From the NCBI GenBank assembly GCA_021787335.1, contig JAJYMC010000016.1, forward strand, positions 83,419 through 147,418: 64,000 nt of DNA, given 5' to 3'. The position numbers and the translations under genes were made by a program. The notes under the pieces are model-generated. The model did no database searches, was not told where the DNA came from, and saw only the letters and a program-made list of their open reading frames with translations. How positions within the stretch are numbered: position 1 is the first letter of the stretch; each line of letters opens with the position of its first letter. This DNA comes from Bacillota bacterium. Its GTDB lineage: Bacteria; Bacillota; Sulfobacillia; JAJYWN01; JAJZPE01. Below, piece by piece: positions 62,392 through 64,000 of this stretch.

Positions 62392-64000
62392 GTGGAAAAG
62401 CGTCAGATCTATCTGCAGGAAGTCCCCATCGATGAGGCCCTGGCGAAGCTCCGTGAGGCGCTGAACCGCCAGGGCACCGGGGAGCCCGCCGTCGAGCCCG
62501 CCGCTGGGACCGTCGGCGCGGGCCTGGGCCCGCTCCCCGGCGAGCCCGCGCCGACCCCCGAGGCCGTCGGCCGAGTGCTGGCCGAGGCCGTCTTCGCCCG
62601 CTCCTCAGCGCCCCACTATCACGCCTCGGCCATGGACGGCTACGCGGTCCAAGCCACGGCTACCTTCGGGGCCTCCGAGACCCGGCCCGCGCGCCTGAGT
62701 GTGGGCAGCGAAGCCCACCCGGTCGACACCGGCGACCCGCTTCCGGTGGGCACTGACGCGGTCATCATGATCGAGGACGTCCGACCCGTCGGACCGGAGG
62801 ACGAGGCGGGACGCCCGGCGGCCATCGAGGTCGCCGCGGCCGCCGCGCCGTGGCAGCATGTCCGCAGCCTAGGCGAGGACATCGTGGCCACGGAGCTGGT
62901 CCTCCCGGCCAACCACACGGTCCGGCCGGTGGACGTCGGGGCCCTCCTGGCGGCCGGCGTGACTGAGGTCAAGGTCCGGCGCCGCCCGCGCGTCGCCCTC
63001 ATCCCGACCGGGACCGAGATCGTTGACCCCTTCACGGCCGCGCCACGAGGCCTGAGGCCCGGCGACATCCTCGAGTCGAACTCGTATGTCCAGGCGGCCC
63101 TGGTCCGCGAATGGGGCGGCGAGCCCATCCGCCGGCCCATCGTCCCCGACCGCCGGGAGGCCATCCTGACGGCTCTCAAGGAGGCCCTGGAGGAGGCCGA
63201 CGTCGTCGTCCTCAACGCCGGCTCCTCGGCCGGCTCCGAAGACTTCTCGGCCTGGGCCGTCGGCCAGGTCGGCGAGGTGCTGGTACACGGGGTGGCGATG
63301 AAGCCCGGCCGCCCGGTCATCCTCGGGGTCGCCGGGGGCCAGCCCGTCGTCGGTGTGCCCGGCTACCCGGTGTCGTCCTTCATCGCCTTCGACCTCTTCG
63401 TCAAGCCGCTCGTGTTCGCCCTCCAAGGCCGTCCGGCCCCGGCGCGACCGGTCGAGAAGGCGACCATCAGCCGCCGGGTCATGTCGACCAGCGGGGCCGA
63501 GGAGTTCCTCCGGGTCAAGCTCGGCCGGGTCGGCGGAAGGCTGGTGGCCACGCCCATCGCCCGCGGGGCGGGGGTGACCATGTCGCTGGTCCGGGCGGAC
63601 GGCGTCGTCCGCGTCCCGCCGCTCCTCGAGGGCCTGGCCGAGGGGGACGAGGTGGCGGTCGAGCTGTGGCGCGACCGGGCCGACATAGAGGGGACCATCG
63701 TCGCCATCGGCAGCCATGACCTCTGTCTCGACCTCCTGGCCGACTTCCTCCGCCGGAGGCACCCCGAGCTGGACCTGTCCTCGGCCCACGCCGGCAGCTT
63801 CGGCGGGCTGATGGCCCTCCGCCGCGGCGAGGCCCACCTGGCCGGCGTCCACCTCCTCGACGAGGAGACCGGGGTCTACAACGTCGAAGCTATTCGGAAG
63901 TACCTCCCCGGCCGCCGGGTCCACCTGGTCCACCTGGTCCGCCGGGACCAGGGCTTCCTGGTCGCCCCGGGCAATCCCAAGGGCATCAAGGGCTTTCGCG
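62392..64000 (+). CDS. MoeA-like protein fused to periplasmic-binding-type domain (runs off right edge)
   Basis: An open frame of 536 codons from GTG 62392 with no stop before the window ends. Residues ~1-425 are MoeA-like: YHASAMDGYAVQATATFG, RSLGEDIVATELVLP, IPTGTEIVDPF, NAGSSAGSEDFSAW, HGVAMKPGRPVILG and VGVPGYPVSSFIAFDLFV. From ~440 begins IAIGSHDLCLDLLADFLRRRHPELDLSSAHAGSFGGL, the start of a COG1910-type molybdate-binding domain, with VHLLDEETGVYN. Such fusions are known in Firmicutes and archaea as a second MoeA next to tup/mod genes. GAG-type site (GGAGTTGAG) precedes the start. Confidence 0.88.
   Translation, partial: MEKRQIYLQEVPIDEALAKLREALNRQGTGEPAVEPAAGTVGAGLGPLPGEPAPTPEAVGRVLAEAVFARSSAPHYHASAMDGYAVQATATFGASETRPARLSVGSEAHPVDTGDPLPVGTDAVIMIEDVRPVGPEDEAGRPAAIEVAAAAAPWQHVRSLGEDIVATELVLPANHTVRPVDVGALLAAGVTEVKVRRRPRVALIPTGTEIVDPFTAAPRGLRPGDILESNSYVQAALVREWGGEPIRRPIVPDRREAILTALKEALEEADVVVLNAGSSAGSEDFSAWAVGQVGEVLVHGVAMKPGRPVILGVAGGQPVVGVPGYPVSSFIAFDLFVKPLVFALQGRPAPARPVEKATISRRVMSTSGAEEFLRVKLGRVGGRLVATPIARGAGVTMSLVRADGVVRVPPLLEGLAEGDEVAVELWRDRADIEGTIVAIGSHDLCLDLLADFLRRRHPELDLSSAHAGSFGGLMALRRGEAHLAGVHLLDEETGVYNVEAIRKYLPGRRVHLVHLVRRDQGFLVAPGNPKGIKGFR

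Overview
The window is high-GC DNA (roughly two-thirds G+C by eye) with dense coding, strong Shine-Dalgarno sites, frequent GTG and TTG starts and many 4-bp start/stop overlaps. A complete gerA-gerB-gerC germination operon, a small protein resembling alpha/beta spore proteins, an NAD-linked formate dehydrogenase locus, FixC/FixX, a tungstate-type uptake operon and a beta-oxidation style thiolase/HBD/crotonase cluster point to an anaerobic, spore-forming, high-GC Firmicutes lineage. The genus cannot be set from the sequence alone.

Layout. 1-2.8 kb: end of a MutL/GlmL-family ATPase, its barrel-sandwich/KOW partner and an amidohydrolase. 2.9-4.1 kb: an AT-richer island with a PIN-domain toxin-like pair. 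4.1-7.2 kb: threonine synthase, family-4 uracil-DNA glycosylase and a D-2-hydroxyacid dehydrogenase. 7.4-11.4 kb: thiL-tsaE-tsaB-rimI-tsaD (thiamine plus t6A tRNA modification), followed by three helically phased DnaA-box-like sites. 11.6-14.4 kb: acyltransferase, PAP2 phosphatase and an unusual radical SAM protein. 14.5-16 kb: guaB behind a near-consensus promoter. 16.2-19.3 kb: a nitrate/sulfonate-type ABC importer with fused permease and detached C-terminal regulatory domain. 19.3-23.7 kb (minus strand): a stand-alone MurE homologue with a divergent specificity motif, and TldD/PmbA. 23.9-36.7 kb: a GNAT protein, then two related FtsX/MacB-type ABC export modules, each headed by a membrane-anchored protein, with a second MutL plus barrel-sandwich/KOW pair between them. 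36.8-38.1 kb: a secreted C39-like peptidase gene with a frameshift. 38.2-40.5 kb (minus): SASP-like protein and FixX/FixC. 40.7-45.2 kb: a 55-residue membrane protein and gerABC. 45.5-53.7 kb: NuoF-like, FdhA and NuoE-like subunits, two unrelated genes between twin terminators, then fdhD. 53.7-54.8 kb (minus): XRE regulator and a hypothetical protein. 55-58.1 kb: thiolase, 3-hydroxybutyryl-CoA dehydrogenase, small membrane protein, crotonase. 58.2-64 kb: a Moco/Tuco-type riboswitch and terminator controlling a small CQLGCF protein, tupABC, moeA and a MoeA-periplasmic-binding-domain fusion that runs off the right edge.

The genes connect most clearly around molybdenum/tungsten metabolism: the tup operon and two MoeA proteins supply the metal cofactor, FdhD activates the formate dehydrogenase, and NuoF/NuoE-like subunits link it to NAD(H). 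The least explained parts are the duplicated MutL/KOW pairs and the duplicated anchored-protein/FtsX exporters around one of them.
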